Source: a virus
Length of the DNA stretch: 25,922 nt
Virus record (IMG/VR): IMGVR_UViG_3300036985_003230
Span: 1 to 25,922 of that record
Direction: 5' to 3' (one strand)
A model generated the notes under the pieces. The model did no database searches and was not told the DNA's origin. It saw only the letters and a program-made list of their open reading frames with translations. This document shows positions 1 to 4,829 of the stretch, in pieces. Position numbers and translations under genes: made by a program. How positions within the stretch are numbered: position 1 is the stretch's first letter; every line of letters begins with the position of its first letter.

Positions 1-144
1 CCAAGACCGCCTGGGAATGATCCAATTCCTGGGAGTGATCCAATTAAACCACAAAGACCACCAGGATCGCAGCCAATTAATCCAAATAAACCACCAAAAC
101 CACCAAAACCACCAAAATCATACCTCAGTCGAACAAATTATTAA
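1..144 (+). CDS. 3' end of a proline-rich protein (partial)
   Basis: Frame 1 is open from the window edge to a TAA at 142-144 and gives the last 47 residues of a protein whose start lies outside the window. The visible part is low-complexity, made of Pro, Lys, Asn and Gly, with repeated PPG, DPI and PPK units (three PPK copies near residues 31-39), and ends in SYLSRTNY. Such tails are usually disordered and occur in phage structural or fibre proteins, but no domain is visible and function cannot be assigned. A rho-independent terminator begins 9 bases after the stop, so this is the last gene of a plus-strand transcript, convergent with the HNH gene. The ORF is well supported by frame and terminator; the product is unknown. 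Confidence 0.6.
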   Translation, partial: PRPPGNDPIPGSDPIKPQRPPGSQPINPNKPPKPPKPPKSYLSRTNY

Positions 145-145
145 A

Positions 146-598
146 TCACAAGCACCCAAATCGTAAAGGTTTGGGTGTTTTCTTTAGAGGCATATTTGCC
201 TCTGTTGGAGTTTTATCACCCTTTTTCCGATTACACTTTAGGCAACAAGTAACAACATTATTCCATTCGTGCTTTCCACCCCTACAGCGAGGAACCACAT
301 GGTCTACTGTTGCAGTCTCTGTATCTAATTTAATTTCACAGTACTGACAAATATAATTGTCTCTTTTAAAGATATTCTTACGACATGGACTTAAATCCCT
401 AAATGGGATATGCACATATTTTTTTAAAGCGATATGGAGAGGTAGTTTAAATATACCACTCCCAGTAGGAATCTCAAGAAACTCCTCCTCTGTGCATGGT
501 AAAACTTTTTCTTTCATTATTAAAATGACTGCTTGTTTCCAATCTATTTCAACAAGTTTCTGATACGACACATTATAAAGAGAAATAGTTGCATTCAT
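146..598 (-). CDS. HNH homing-type endonuclease
   Basis: A 150-residue protein with a complete zinc-ribbon HNH domain in its C-terminal half. Visible in order are the zinc pair C84-x2-C87, the catalytic DH at 99-100 followed by VVP and a GG at 107-108, WNN at 112-114, and the second zinc pair C119-x2-C122 followed by N123. Proteins of this family (COG1403-like HNH) nick or cut DNA, and in T4-like phages they are often free-standing homing endonucleases inserted between genes. No DNA-binding repeat module is obvious in the first 70 residues. The gene is a single minus-strand unit between two plus-strand transcripts, as expected for a mobile intruder. No Shine-Dalgarno precedes the ATG; a late-like TCTAAATA sits so that its +1 falls on the ATG, and a sigma70-type promoter lies just upstream. 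Target site unknown. Confidence 0.9.
   Translation of the reverse strand: MNATISLYNVSYQKLVEIDWKQAVILIMKEKVLPCTEEEFLEIPTGSGIFKLPLHIALKKYVHIPFRDLSPCRKNIFKRDNYICQYCEIKLDTETATVDHVVPRCRGGKHEWNNVVTCCLKCNRKKGDKTPTEANMPLKKTPKPLRFGCL
153..186 (+). terminator. Rho-independent terminator inside the 3' end of the HNH gene
   Basis: An 8-bp perfect stem, CACCCAAA (153-160) with TTTGGGTG (170-177), has a 9-base loop and is followed by TTTTCTTT on the plus strand. It ends the transcript of the proline-rich gene. The same bases encode the last residues of the minus-strand HNH protein, and the minus side lacks a U-run, so it should act mainly in the plus direction. Confidence 0.75.
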
Positions 599-603
599 AT
601 AAT

Positions 604-611
604 TATTTAGA
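604..611 (-). promoter_or_regulatory. Late-promoter-like box for the HNH gene
   Basis: On the minus strand 611-604 reads TCTAAATA, one mismatch from the T4 late box TATAAATA. With the T4 geometry (box at -13 to -6) transcription would start at 598, the A of the HNH ATG. It could be chance in AT-rich DNA; the exact spacing is the main support. Confidence 0.4.
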
Positions 612-613
612 GT

Positions 614-642
614 ATTGTACCAATTTCATTCATCAATTTCAA
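614..642 (-). promoter_or_regulatory. Sigma70-type promoter for the HNH gene
   Basis: The minus strand carries TTGAAA (642-637), a 17-base spacer and TACAAT (619-614). The predicted start is near 607, about 9 bases before the HNH ATG. Each box differs from consensus at one position. Confidence 0.5.
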
Positions 643-647
643 TAAAG

Positions 648-655
648 AATAAATA
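648..655 (+). promoter_or_regulatory. T4-type late promoter
   Basis: AATAAATA (648-655), within GAATAAATAC, matches the late box TATAAATA with one mismatch. The predicted start is near 661, giving a 13-base leader to the ATG at 674. It would drive the module from 674 to 2184. Confidence 0.6.
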
Positions 656-673
656 CATACGAACGGAATAAAA

Positions 674-1282
674 ATGATTTCATATAAAACTTTTTTTAAA
701 CAAATACTTTCAGAATCTGCCCCACCAGTTGTTCCAACGGAACCAAAATCTGGTACATATAATGTTATGTCGAGTTCTGACGAATTGATTGTAAATCGTA
801 GCGGTGCTGGATTTAATAACACAAACAAAAAGACAAGATTTGGTACAGGTCTTGGTTTATTAAATGATGCAGATTATGAAATACTTCGTCAAAAGGGGTT
901 GAAGTATGGAATTGATATTGATACAATGCCCAACGCATATCAAGCAGCAAATACCATCCGACAATCTGAGATGTCAAACTATACTCAAAATTTAGCAAAT
1001 AACATGGGCATTGGTTCTGGTCATCAGTACGTTACACAAAGATCTACATATGATGATCCGGCACAACAACAGTCGATGGAACAACAAATGGATCCTTATG
1101 GATTTGGAATTGGTGGAAAAGCACAAGGATTTGGAATTCGTAAGGCAGACTGGGAAAAGGCAATGTCTAAAGCAATGGCAATGGGCATTTCTCCAGAAGA
1201 ATTCCAAAAATCACCTTCAAAAATTTTAAATATGATTGCACAACGTGAAATTGGTTCAGGAACTCACAATCAATACGATTGA
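674..1282 (+). CDS. Putative internal head protein with a capsid-targeting-like N-terminus
   Basis: A 202-residue protein with no recognised domain. Its N-terminus, MISYKTFFKQILSES, resembles the capsid targeting sequence of T4 internal head proteins (MKTYQEFIAEA in T4), ending in L12-S13-E14, which fits the gp21 prohead-protease consensus (L/I)-x-E. The rest is rich in Gly, Gln, Ser, Asn and Met, with a mid part containing QQQSMEQQMDPYGFGIGG and a C-terminal helical stretch rich in Met and Lys. A late promoter lies 19 bases upstream and a weak GGA precedes the ATG, so expression with virion genes is expected. The stop is 16 bases before the acidic-protein ATG, suggesting one operon. Inference: packaged into the head and cleaved after E14. 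The alternative is another virion protein in which the N-terminal similarity is coincidental. Confidence 0.72.
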   Translation: MISYKTFFKQILSESAPPVVPTEPKSGTYNVMSSSDELIVNRSGAGFNNTNKKTRFGTGLGLLNDADYEILRQKGLKYGIDIDTMPNAYQAANTIRQSEMSNYTQNLANNMGIGSGHQYVTQRSTYDDPAQQQSMEQQMDPYGFGIGGKAQGFGIRKADWEKAMSKAMAMGISPEEFQKSPSKILNMIAQREIGSGTHNQYD

Positions 1283-1298
1283 TAATAAAGGAGTACTT

Positions 1299-1556
1299 AT
1301 GTTTAATTTCGATGACGATGATTTGGATGAAGATGATATCTTTGAAGATGATGACTTTGAAGATGAAGATGATGATCTAGAAGATGATGAAGAGGAAATT
1401 GACGAAGATGATGATGAATTTGATACTATCGATCTAGAAGAACTGGAAGAATTAGATGATGACGAAGATGATGACGAAGATGATGACGAAGATGATGATG
1501 AAATCGATTTTGATGATGATTTTTATACAGACGATGATGATCATTTTGTTAAATGA
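1299..1556 (+). CDS. Extremely acidic Asp/Glu-rich protein
   Basis: The ATG at 1299 is preferred over an in-frame ATG at 1236 because AAAGGAG sits 5 bases upstream and the longer version would run back into the previous gene. The 85-residue product has 60 Asp or Glu, interrupted mainly by spaced Phe, Leu and Ile, and ends in HFVK. No domain is recognisable. The central part is four tandem DDDE units encoded by a 12-bp DNA repeat. Such polyanions can mimic nucleic acid or bind basic proteins or divalent cations, but nothing here decides between these. It lies in a late operon directly after the capsid-targeting-like gene and overlaps the next gene in an ATGA junction, so a role around virion assembly or DNA packaging is possible. 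Confidence 0.7.
   Translation: MFNFDDDDLDEDDIFEDDDFEDEDDDLEDDEEEIDEDDDEFDTIDLEELEELDDDEDDDEDDDEDDDEIDFDDDFYTDDDDHFVK
1455..1502 (+). repeat. 12-bp tandem repeat inside the acidic gene
   Basis: Three exact copies of GATGATGACGAA (1455-1490) are followed by a fourth with one change (GATGATGATGAA, 1491-1502). It encodes four DDDE units and is in frame, so slippage by whole units would lengthen or shorten the protein without a frameshift. Confidence 0.85.
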
Positions 1557-1786
1557 TGGTCGTAGAGAAAAAAATGTCAATTTCTGATCAAATATATTCT
1601 TGTTATGAACTAGTTGACAAGGCAGAGGTCTTGGCGTATGATGGTTTCTATGAAGAAAGTAACAAAGTCTGGTCTAAGGCAGCAGAGTTATCTTCTCGCC
1701 TATTATCAGACGTAGATAAAACATATTTTCTAGACGAAGAATTAAAGTTTTTGAAACATATCGCAAATTTTTTAAAAGAAGAGTAA
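1553..1786 (+). CDS. Small hypothetical helical protein
   Basis: A 77-residue product starting at an ATG that overlaps the previous stop (ATGA), typical of translational coupling. It is rich in Glu, Leu, Ala and Ser and is predicted by eye to be mostly alpha-helical, with amphipathic stretches such as SDQIYSCYELVDKAEVLAYD and ELKFLKHIANFLKEE. The pattern faintly recalls TPR-like helical hairpins but is too short to assign. An in-frame Met at residue 8 is an alternative start. Function unknown; its position suggests co-expression with the late module beginning at 674. Confidence 0.65.
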   Translation: MMVVEKKMSISDQIYSCYELVDKAEVLAYDGFYEESNKVWSKAAELSSRLLSDVDKTYFLDEELKFLKHIANFLKEE

Positions 1787-1794
1787 GTTACAAA

Positions 1795-2184
1795 ATGCGT
1801 AAGAATACTATTGAAGTTTTTTTGAATGAAGAGTATGGTTATAAGACTTGGATTTGGAAACCAAACATGAACGAAGAAGAATTCGTTTCTTGGTGGCAAA
1901 ATCTTACAGATAGTGACGTGATTAAGTATTACTTTAATATTAAAGCACTACCAGGCACACTCAAGGAGTATGTCGAAAAGGATAAGACTGGTAATGCTAA
2001 TATTAGGGAGTATGGAGATCCCAAGTCTCATCGTCCATACTATTATTGCCATTTCCACGATGTCGATGATTCTTATATTTCAATTGGAAACGATTCAATG
2101 CGATTTCATAGTCGTTCAAAGTATGATTGGAAGGATCAGTGGATCGATCACACTTTAAAGAAGCAAAAGAGTAAGATTAGTTAA
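1795..2184 (+). CDS. Hypothetical Trp/Tyr-rich protein
   Basis: A 129-residue protein starting 8 bases after the preceding stop. It contains many aromatic residues (FVSWWQNL, YYFNIK, RPYYYCHFHDVDD) and a basic end (KKQKSKIS). No known domain is recognised; the HFHDVDD stretch could bind metal, which is only a guess. A weak GAGTAAG precedes the ATG. It is last in the plus-strand module; its stop overlaps the end of the convergent gene at 2177-2407 by 8 bases, and no hairpin terminator is visible there. Confidence 0.65.
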   Translation: MRKNTIEVFLNEEYGYKTWIWKPNMNEEEFVSWWQNLTDSDVIKYYFNIKALPGTLKEYVEKDKTGNANIREYGDPKSHRPYYYCHFHDVDDSYISIGNDSMRFHSRSKYDWKDQWIDHTLKKQKSKIS

Positions 2185-2407
2185 ATCCAACGATATTATT
2201 TGTTGTTGGTTTTAATTGTTCACATTTTATTGGATAAATTACTCCTGCTTTTGCGGTCATATCAAATGATCCACCAGCAAAACCATGTCCAAATGCAGGA
2301 ACAACTCTAACAGCTGTATCTGATGAAGGAGCCATAAAGGCACTAATTGTTGCAGTCAATCCAGTTGATGATGAAACATTAAATGTATATTTGTAAGTAT
2401 CTGGCAT
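2177..2407 (-). CDS. Small putative virion protein
   Basis: A 76-residue minus-strand protein with a strong AGGAGA ribosome site (2414-2419) 6 bases before its ATG and a late box CATAAATA 23 bases upstream, so it is almost certainly a late gene. The sequence is rich in Thr, Ser, Ala, Gly and Val with beta-type alternation (YKYTFNVSSSTGLTATISAF) and one Cys. It has no signal peptide or membrane segment. Size, composition and promoter fit a small capsid-decoration or other structural subunit, but the family is not recognised. It stands alone between two plus-strand units. Confidence 0.7.
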   Translation of the reverse strand: MPDTYKYTFNVSSSTGLTATISAFMAPSSDTAVRVVPAFGHGFAGGSFDMTAKAGVIYPIKCEQLKPTTNNIVGFN

Positions 2408-2422
2408 AATATTTCTCCTAAT

Positions 2423-2430
2423 TATAGATA
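2423..2430 (+). promoter_or_regulatory. Late-promoter-like box before the ORF at 2436
   Basis: TATAGATA differs from TATAAATA at one position. The T4 geometry would put +1 at 2436, the A of the ATG of a gene that lacks a Shine-Dalgarno. It abuts a minus-strand late box at 2431-2438. Confidence 0.4.
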
Positions 2431-2438
2431 TATTTATG
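2431..2438 (-). promoter_or_regulatory. T4-type late promoter for the small virion gene
   Basis: The minus strand reads CATAAATA from 2438 to 2431, within CATAAATATA. The predicted start is near 2425, 18 bases before the ATG at 2407, leaving room for the AGGAGA ribosome site. It overlaps the start codon of the plus-strand ORF at 2436. Confidence 0.65.
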
Positions 2439-2648
2439 CAAAGACCTACTTGGCACGAATACGATCTTAAAGTAGCAAGTGATTATTCTCAAGGAACTCC
2501 TGAAGAAATCAGGAGCAATATCAGAAAAAATATAGGTATTCCAGAATATTTTCCAGGAGAAAATCAGAATGACTTTATTTCCAAAAGACATAAACCGAAA
2601 TACTCTTTTGCAAGTTTTGTCAAAAGGAAAATGCAAGATAACATTTAA
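2436..2648 (+). CDS. Hypothetical 70-residue protein overlapping the SH3-like gene
   Basis: The ORF starts MQRPTWHEYDLKVASDY. The first residues look like the start of phage dCMP deaminases (M-x-RP-[ST]-W-x-EY), but no zinc-binding HAE or PCxxC follows, so it is not a working deaminase. The C-terminal 26 residues are read in a different frame over the first 80 bases of the gene at 2569. There is no Shine-Dalgarno; a late-like box places the predicted +1 on the ATG. It may be a real leaderless small gene, a remnant, or an upstream ORF coupled to the SH3-like gene, whose AGGAGA ribosome site lies inside it. Confidence 0.4.
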   Translation: MQRPTWHEYDLKVASDYSQGTPEEIRSNIRKNIGIPEYFPGENQNDFISKRHKPKYSFASFVKRKMQDNI

Positions 2649-3003
2649 TAAGATTGATAATACAGTACGCACAATGGTCTGTACTCTGAAGTCTGATTTT
2701 CTTCCAGGAAAATATGAATCATATCCAGAAAAGATTTCAAGATCTGGGGAAAATCTTGAAATCTTACCTGTTTGGGATGTAGAAAAAGGTGATTGGAGAA
2801 GTTTTAGAATTTCTAAAATTACTATGGTTATGACCATAGATGAAACCGAAGGTAAGAAAAATACAGATACCAAAAAGAAAAATATCAAGAAAACTTTTGA
2901 AGAAAAAGTTTTAGAACAAAAGAAAAAAACAGAAGAGAATAGACTTAAGGCAAAAGAAATTATTAATAAGTTGAGAAAAGAAGCAGACGAAAGGAGACTT
3001 TAA
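2569..3003 (+). CDS. SH3-like (DUF2693-type) phage protein with a charged C-terminal extension
   Basis: A 144-residue protein. Residues 12-90 match the pattern I know from DUF2693 / SH3-fold proteins common in T4-like marine phages: LLQVLSKGKCKITFNKID, then RTMVCTLKSDFLP, then ILPVWDVEKGDWRSFRISKI. Function of the family is not established. From about residue 95 to the end the protein is a Lys/Glu-rich, probably coiled-coil tail. The start is supported by AGGAGA at 2555-2560, 8 bases before the ATG. It begins inside the ORF at 2436 in another frame, and the next gene starts 1 base after its stop, with its ribosome site (AAGGAGA) inside this gene. Confidence 0.75.
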   Translation: MTLFPKDINRNTLLQVLSKGKCKITFNKIDNTVRTMVCTLKSDFLPGKYESYPEKISRSGENLEILPVWDVEKGDWRSFRISKITMVMTIDETEGKKNTDTKKKNIKKTFEEKVLEQKKKTEENRLKAKEIINKLRKEADERRL

Positions 3004-3004
3004 A

Positions 3005-3187
3005 ATGGGTAGACGTAAGCGAAATTTTCGTGGATTTTCTGCAAAAGCAATGCGTGATTTGAGAGATCAAATGTTCATTGATTCTACAAATAGACGCAAG
3101 AACCAAGAAGGTTGTAGAGCAAATAACATTATTAAAAATGAAAAGAGTAAACTATGGCAAACACAACAGATAGAGAAGTCAAAGTAA
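3005..3187 (+). CDS. Small strongly basic protein
   Basis: A 60-residue product rich in Arg, Lys, Asn and Gln, beginning MGRRKRNFRGFSAKAMRDLR. A good ribosome site, AAGGAGA (2991-2997), lies 7 bases upstream. There are no membrane segments or recognised motifs; the charge suggests binding to nucleic acid or to an acidic partner. Its 3' end overlaps the next small basic ORF (start 3154) by 34 bases in another frame. Confidence 0.6.
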   Translation: MGRRKRNFRGFSAKAMRDLRDQMFIDSTNRRKNQEGCRANNIIKNEKSKLWQTQQIEKSK

Positions 3188-3318
3188 AACATCGTAAACG
3201 AAAAAATAGAGCAACAAGAAAAAATCAAGAAAATATTCTTAACTTTGCAAAAAAGAAGACTCTTGAAAAGTTATATAAGGAAGGCAGATTGCCTAAAATC
3301 GCTATGGGAAGACTTTGA
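3154..3318 (+). CDS. 54-residue basic protein
   Basis: A short ORF from ATG at 3154 to TGA at 3316-3318 encodes a very basic peptide (MANTTDREVKVKHRKRKNRA at its start), with a likely helix further on and ending AMGRL. A weak AAAGAG precedes the ATG. The stop codon lies within the loop of a terminator hairpin, which supports it being the last gene of the 2569-3318 unit. A longer in-frame reading of the downstream gene (from 3245) overlaps this ORF and is less likely than the late-promoter start at 3353. Function unknown. Confidence 0.5.
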   Translation: MANTTDREVKVKHRKRKNRATRKNQENILNFAKKKTLEKLYKEGRLPKIAMGRL

Positions 3319-3331
3319 TCTTCCCTATTTT
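3306..3331 (+). terminator. Rho-independent terminator ending the 2569-3318 unit
   Basis: Perfect 7-bp stem GGGAAGA (3306-3312) with TCTTCCC (3319-3325), 6-base loop, followed by TATTTTT. The late box TATAAATA begins at 3332, so terminator and next promoter abut. Confidence 0.7.
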
Positions 3332-3339
3332 TATAAATA
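3332..3339 (+). promoter_or_regulatory. T4-type late promoter (perfect box)
   Basis: Exact TATAAATA. The predicted start is near 3345, giving an 8-base leader that begins with a GAGGTG ribosome site just before the ATG at 3353. This decides the start of the downstream gene. Confidence 0.8.
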
Positions 3340-3352
3340 TTGTGAGGTGTTT

Positions 3353-3859
3353 ATGAAAAAATTCAAAGAGATATTAACAGAAGCGATTAAATTAAATAAA
3401 AATTTACAGCGAGTGGCGATGGCAAACTTTACTTCTCCAGTAAATTTTCCACCATCTGTCACATCAGCAAATCGTTCAAAGCAATTTGATCCGATAACAT
3501 CTCAAGAAATTCAAAATATAGATCCTTCACTAAGAGCAAAAATTATTTCTCAGGCAAGAAAAAAATATGAATCTAACACTGAGATTAGTGGAAGAAATAA
3601 AGGTATTATTGACTTAGTTGGTCAAAATTTAGAAAATAATCCAGACTTGACATTTAATGTTACAAGACTCTCTTCTCTCAAGAAAGCAGCATATAATAGA
3701 GAAGCACAAAAGTACGGTTATTATCAAAATCCAGTACAAGGAAGTAAACAAAAAATTCAAACACCAGCATTCACACATGAATTAATTGGTGTTATGGGTC
3801 GTGCTGTTCAAAATCGTATGGGTGGTGTTCTTCCACATCACGGATCTTACACATACTGA
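3353..3859 (+). CDS. Putative internal head protein with a capsid-targeting-like N-terminus
   Basis: The frame is open from 3245, but the late promoter at 3332-3339 and GAGGTG before 3353 make ATG 3353 the likely start, giving 168 residues. The N-terminus MKKFKEILTEA aligns without gaps to the T4 capsid targeting sequence MKTYQEFIAEA, with L8-T9-E10 followed by Ala at the expected gp21 cleavage point. The mature part would be basic, Asn/Gln/Ser-rich, without membrane segments, ending in LPHHGSYTY. Known biology: T4 internal proteins with this tag enter the prohead, are trimmed by gp21 and may be injected with DNA. Inference: this is such a protein. It shares no obvious similarity with the protein at 674-1282 beyond the tag. 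It is a monocistronic late gene followed directly by an early-type promoter. Confidence 0.75.
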   Translation: MKKFKEILTEAIKLNKNLQRVAMANFTSPVNFPPSVTSANRSKQFDPITSQEIQNIDPSLRAKIISQARKKYESNTEISGRNKGIIDLVGQNLENNPDLTFNVTRLSSLKKAAYNREAQKYGYYQNPVQGSKQKIQTPAFTHELIGVMGRAVQNRMGGVLPHHGSYTY

Positions 3860-3860
3860 C

Positions 3861-3888
3861 TTGACTTGACATAATATTTTGGTATAAT
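3861..3888 (+). promoter_or_regulatory. Sigma70-type promoter, predicted start on the ATG
   Basis: TTGACT (3861-3866), 16-base spacer, TATAAT (3883-3888). The ATG at 3895 begins 7 bases after the last base of the -10 box, where +1 is expected, so the mRNA would be leaderless. Confidence 0.8.
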
Positions 3889-3894
3889 CTAGAC

Positions 3895-4410
3895 ATGAAC
3901 ATTTTTGTCGTGGATCATTGTCCAATTGCTTCTGCAAAACAACTTTGTGATAAGCATGTTGTAAAAATGATTGTAGAAGGTTGTCAAATGCTTTCTACAA
4001 TTCATCGTATGTCAGGTAGTCATGTTGTTTATGCACCAGTAGAATTATACAAAGAATCATTTCACAACCACCCTTGTACAATTTGGGCAAGGCAAACAAC
4101 ATCAAATTATATGTGGTTAGCAGATCATACTTTTGCATTGTCATGTGAATATACACACAGGTATGGTAAAACTCACAAGGCACATGACATGACTGTGTGG
4201 TTTTCAAAGTATTACCCATTACGGACACCAGAAGGCGATTTAACGCCATTTGCTCAGGCAATGCCAGATGAGTATAAAGTTCCTGGGAATGCCGTCCAAG
4301 CGTACAGAAATTATTATATCGGTGCTAAATCAAGATTTGCAAAATGGAAATTTACAAAAGCACCAGAATGGTACACAGAGGGGTTGACAAAGAAGGAAGT
4401 TCTGGTATAA
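3895..4410 (+). CDS. Conserved phage protein of the CDKHVVKM type, function unknown
   Basis: A 171-residue soluble protein starting MNIFVVDHCPIASAKQLCDK and continuing HVVKMIVEGCQMLSTIHR. I recognise this pattern (MNIFVLD, CDKHVVKMxLE, QxLST) as a conserved family of T4-like and other phages, usually left as hypothetical; a relation to DNA repair enzymes has been suggested for similar proteins but I cannot support it here. It has several conserved-looking His and Cys residues (H8, C9, C18, H21, C30, H37) that could bind metal or form an active site, then NHPCTIWARQTTSNYMWL and a YRNYYIGAKSRFAKWKF tail. There is no Shine-Dalgarno; the sigma70-type promoter ends 6 bases before the ATG. The promoter of the next transcript lies inside its 3' end. 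Confidence 0.8.
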   Translation: MNIFVVDHCPIASAKQLCDKHVVKMIVEGCQMLSTIHRMSGSHVVYAPVELYKESFHNHPCTIWARQTTSNYMWLADHTFALSCEYTHRYGKTHKAHDMTVWFSKYYPLRTPEGDLTPFAQAMPDEYKVPGNAVQAYRNYYIGAKSRFAKWKFTKAPEWYTEGLTKKEVLV

Positions 4411-4411
4411 T
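4384..4411 (+). promoter_or_regulatory. Sigma70-type promoter for the structured RNA and tRNA cluster
   Basis: TTGACA (4384-4389), 16-base spacer, TATAAT (4406-4411), both boxes perfect, overlapping the end of the preceding gene. The predicted start near 4418 is the first base of the 5' structured element, upstream of tRNA-Lys and tRNA-Gly. Confidence 0.8.
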
Positions 4412-4417
4412 GTGTGC

Positions 4418-4669
4418 ATACAAGTGAATCCGATTTGAACAATCGGGGACCGATTGTGGGATACAATAACTTGTGTATAATATAATAGCTGGAAATATTA
4501 TTATGAATATTATTTAAGACGATTGTATATTAAAGTATTATTATATTATTTTGAGAGTTTTTGTGGTTTTCGAAAAAAATCATGATTGTGGGAATCTTAT
4601 AGTTTCTACCTCACAATTATAAACGAAACTAGGCGTTAAATAGTGTGAATTCGCCAATCACACAAATTC
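4418..4669 (+). ncRNA. Structured non-coding leader or small RNA upstream of the tRNAs
   Basis: About 250 bases without a credible ORF, starting at the predicted +1. The first 59 bases can fold as a three-way junction: P1 4418-4425 with 4469-4476 (8 bp including one G-U), P2 CCGATT (4430-4435) with AATCGG (4441-4446), P3 ATTGT (4453-4457) with ACAAT (4463-4467). Alternatively ACAATCGG (4439-4446) pairs perfectly with CCGATTGT (4450-4457), excluding P2 and P3. Further on, ATTGTGGG (4585-4592) pairs with CTCACAAT (4610-4617), while AGTTTC (4601-4606) can instead pair with GAAACT (4625-4630). A hairpin GTGTGA/TCACAC (4643-4663) lies just before tRNA-Lys, and GATTGTGGGA occurs at 4452 and 4584. 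It may be a tRNA precursor leader, a stable RNA or a regulatory switch; no known family is recognised. Confidence 0.45.
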
Positions 4670-4742
4670 GCCCCTATAACTCAGTTGGTAGAGTAGCAGA
4701 CTTTTAATCTGACAGTCCCAGGTTCGATCCCTGGTGGGGGCA
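4670..4742 (+). tRNA. tRNA-Lys (TTT)
   Basis: Full cloverleaf: acceptor GCCCCTA (4670-4676) with TGGGGGC (4735-4741), D-arm ACTC/GAGT with a normal GG, anticodon loop CTTTTAA with anticodon TTT, T-arm CCAGG/CCTGG with loop TTCGATC, discriminator A. CCA is not encoded. It reads AAA and AAG, abundant in this AT-rich genome. Confidence 0.95.
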
Positions 4743-4745
4743 TTT

Positions 4746-4817
4746 GTAGACGTAACTCAGCGGTAGAGTCTCGGTTTTCCAAACCGATGGTCGTGGGTTC
4801 GAATCCCATCGTCTGCT
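4746..4817 (+). tRNA. tRNA-Gly (TCC)
   Basis: Full cloverleaf starting 3 bases after tRNA-Lys: acceptor GTAGACG (4746-4752) with CGTCTGC (4810-4816), D-arm ACTC/GAGT, anticodon arm TCGGT/ACCGA with loop TTTCCAA (anticodon TCC), T-arm GTGGG/CCCAT with loop TTCGAAT, discriminator T as usual for bacterial glycine tRNAs. CCA is not encoded. Co-transcribed with tRNA-Lys. Confidence 0.95.
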
Positions 4818-4829
4818 CTATATACAAAT

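Noticed and set aside
2418-2888. 156-residue minus-strand ORF
   Set aside because: It is antisense to the SH3-like gene, with hydrophobic composition from AT-rich reverse codons and no ribosome site.
3245-3352. 36-residue N-terminal extension of the gene at 3353
   Set aside because: It overlaps the 54-residue basic ORF, the terminator hairpin and the late promoter; the ATG at 3353 has a ribosome site and a capsid-targeting-like N-terminus.
4418-4480. Glutamine riboswitch (glnA or Downstream-peptide type), known from cyanobacteria and marine phages
   Set aside because: There is a three-way junction here, but I do not see the conserved core I remember for these classes, so it is not assigned.
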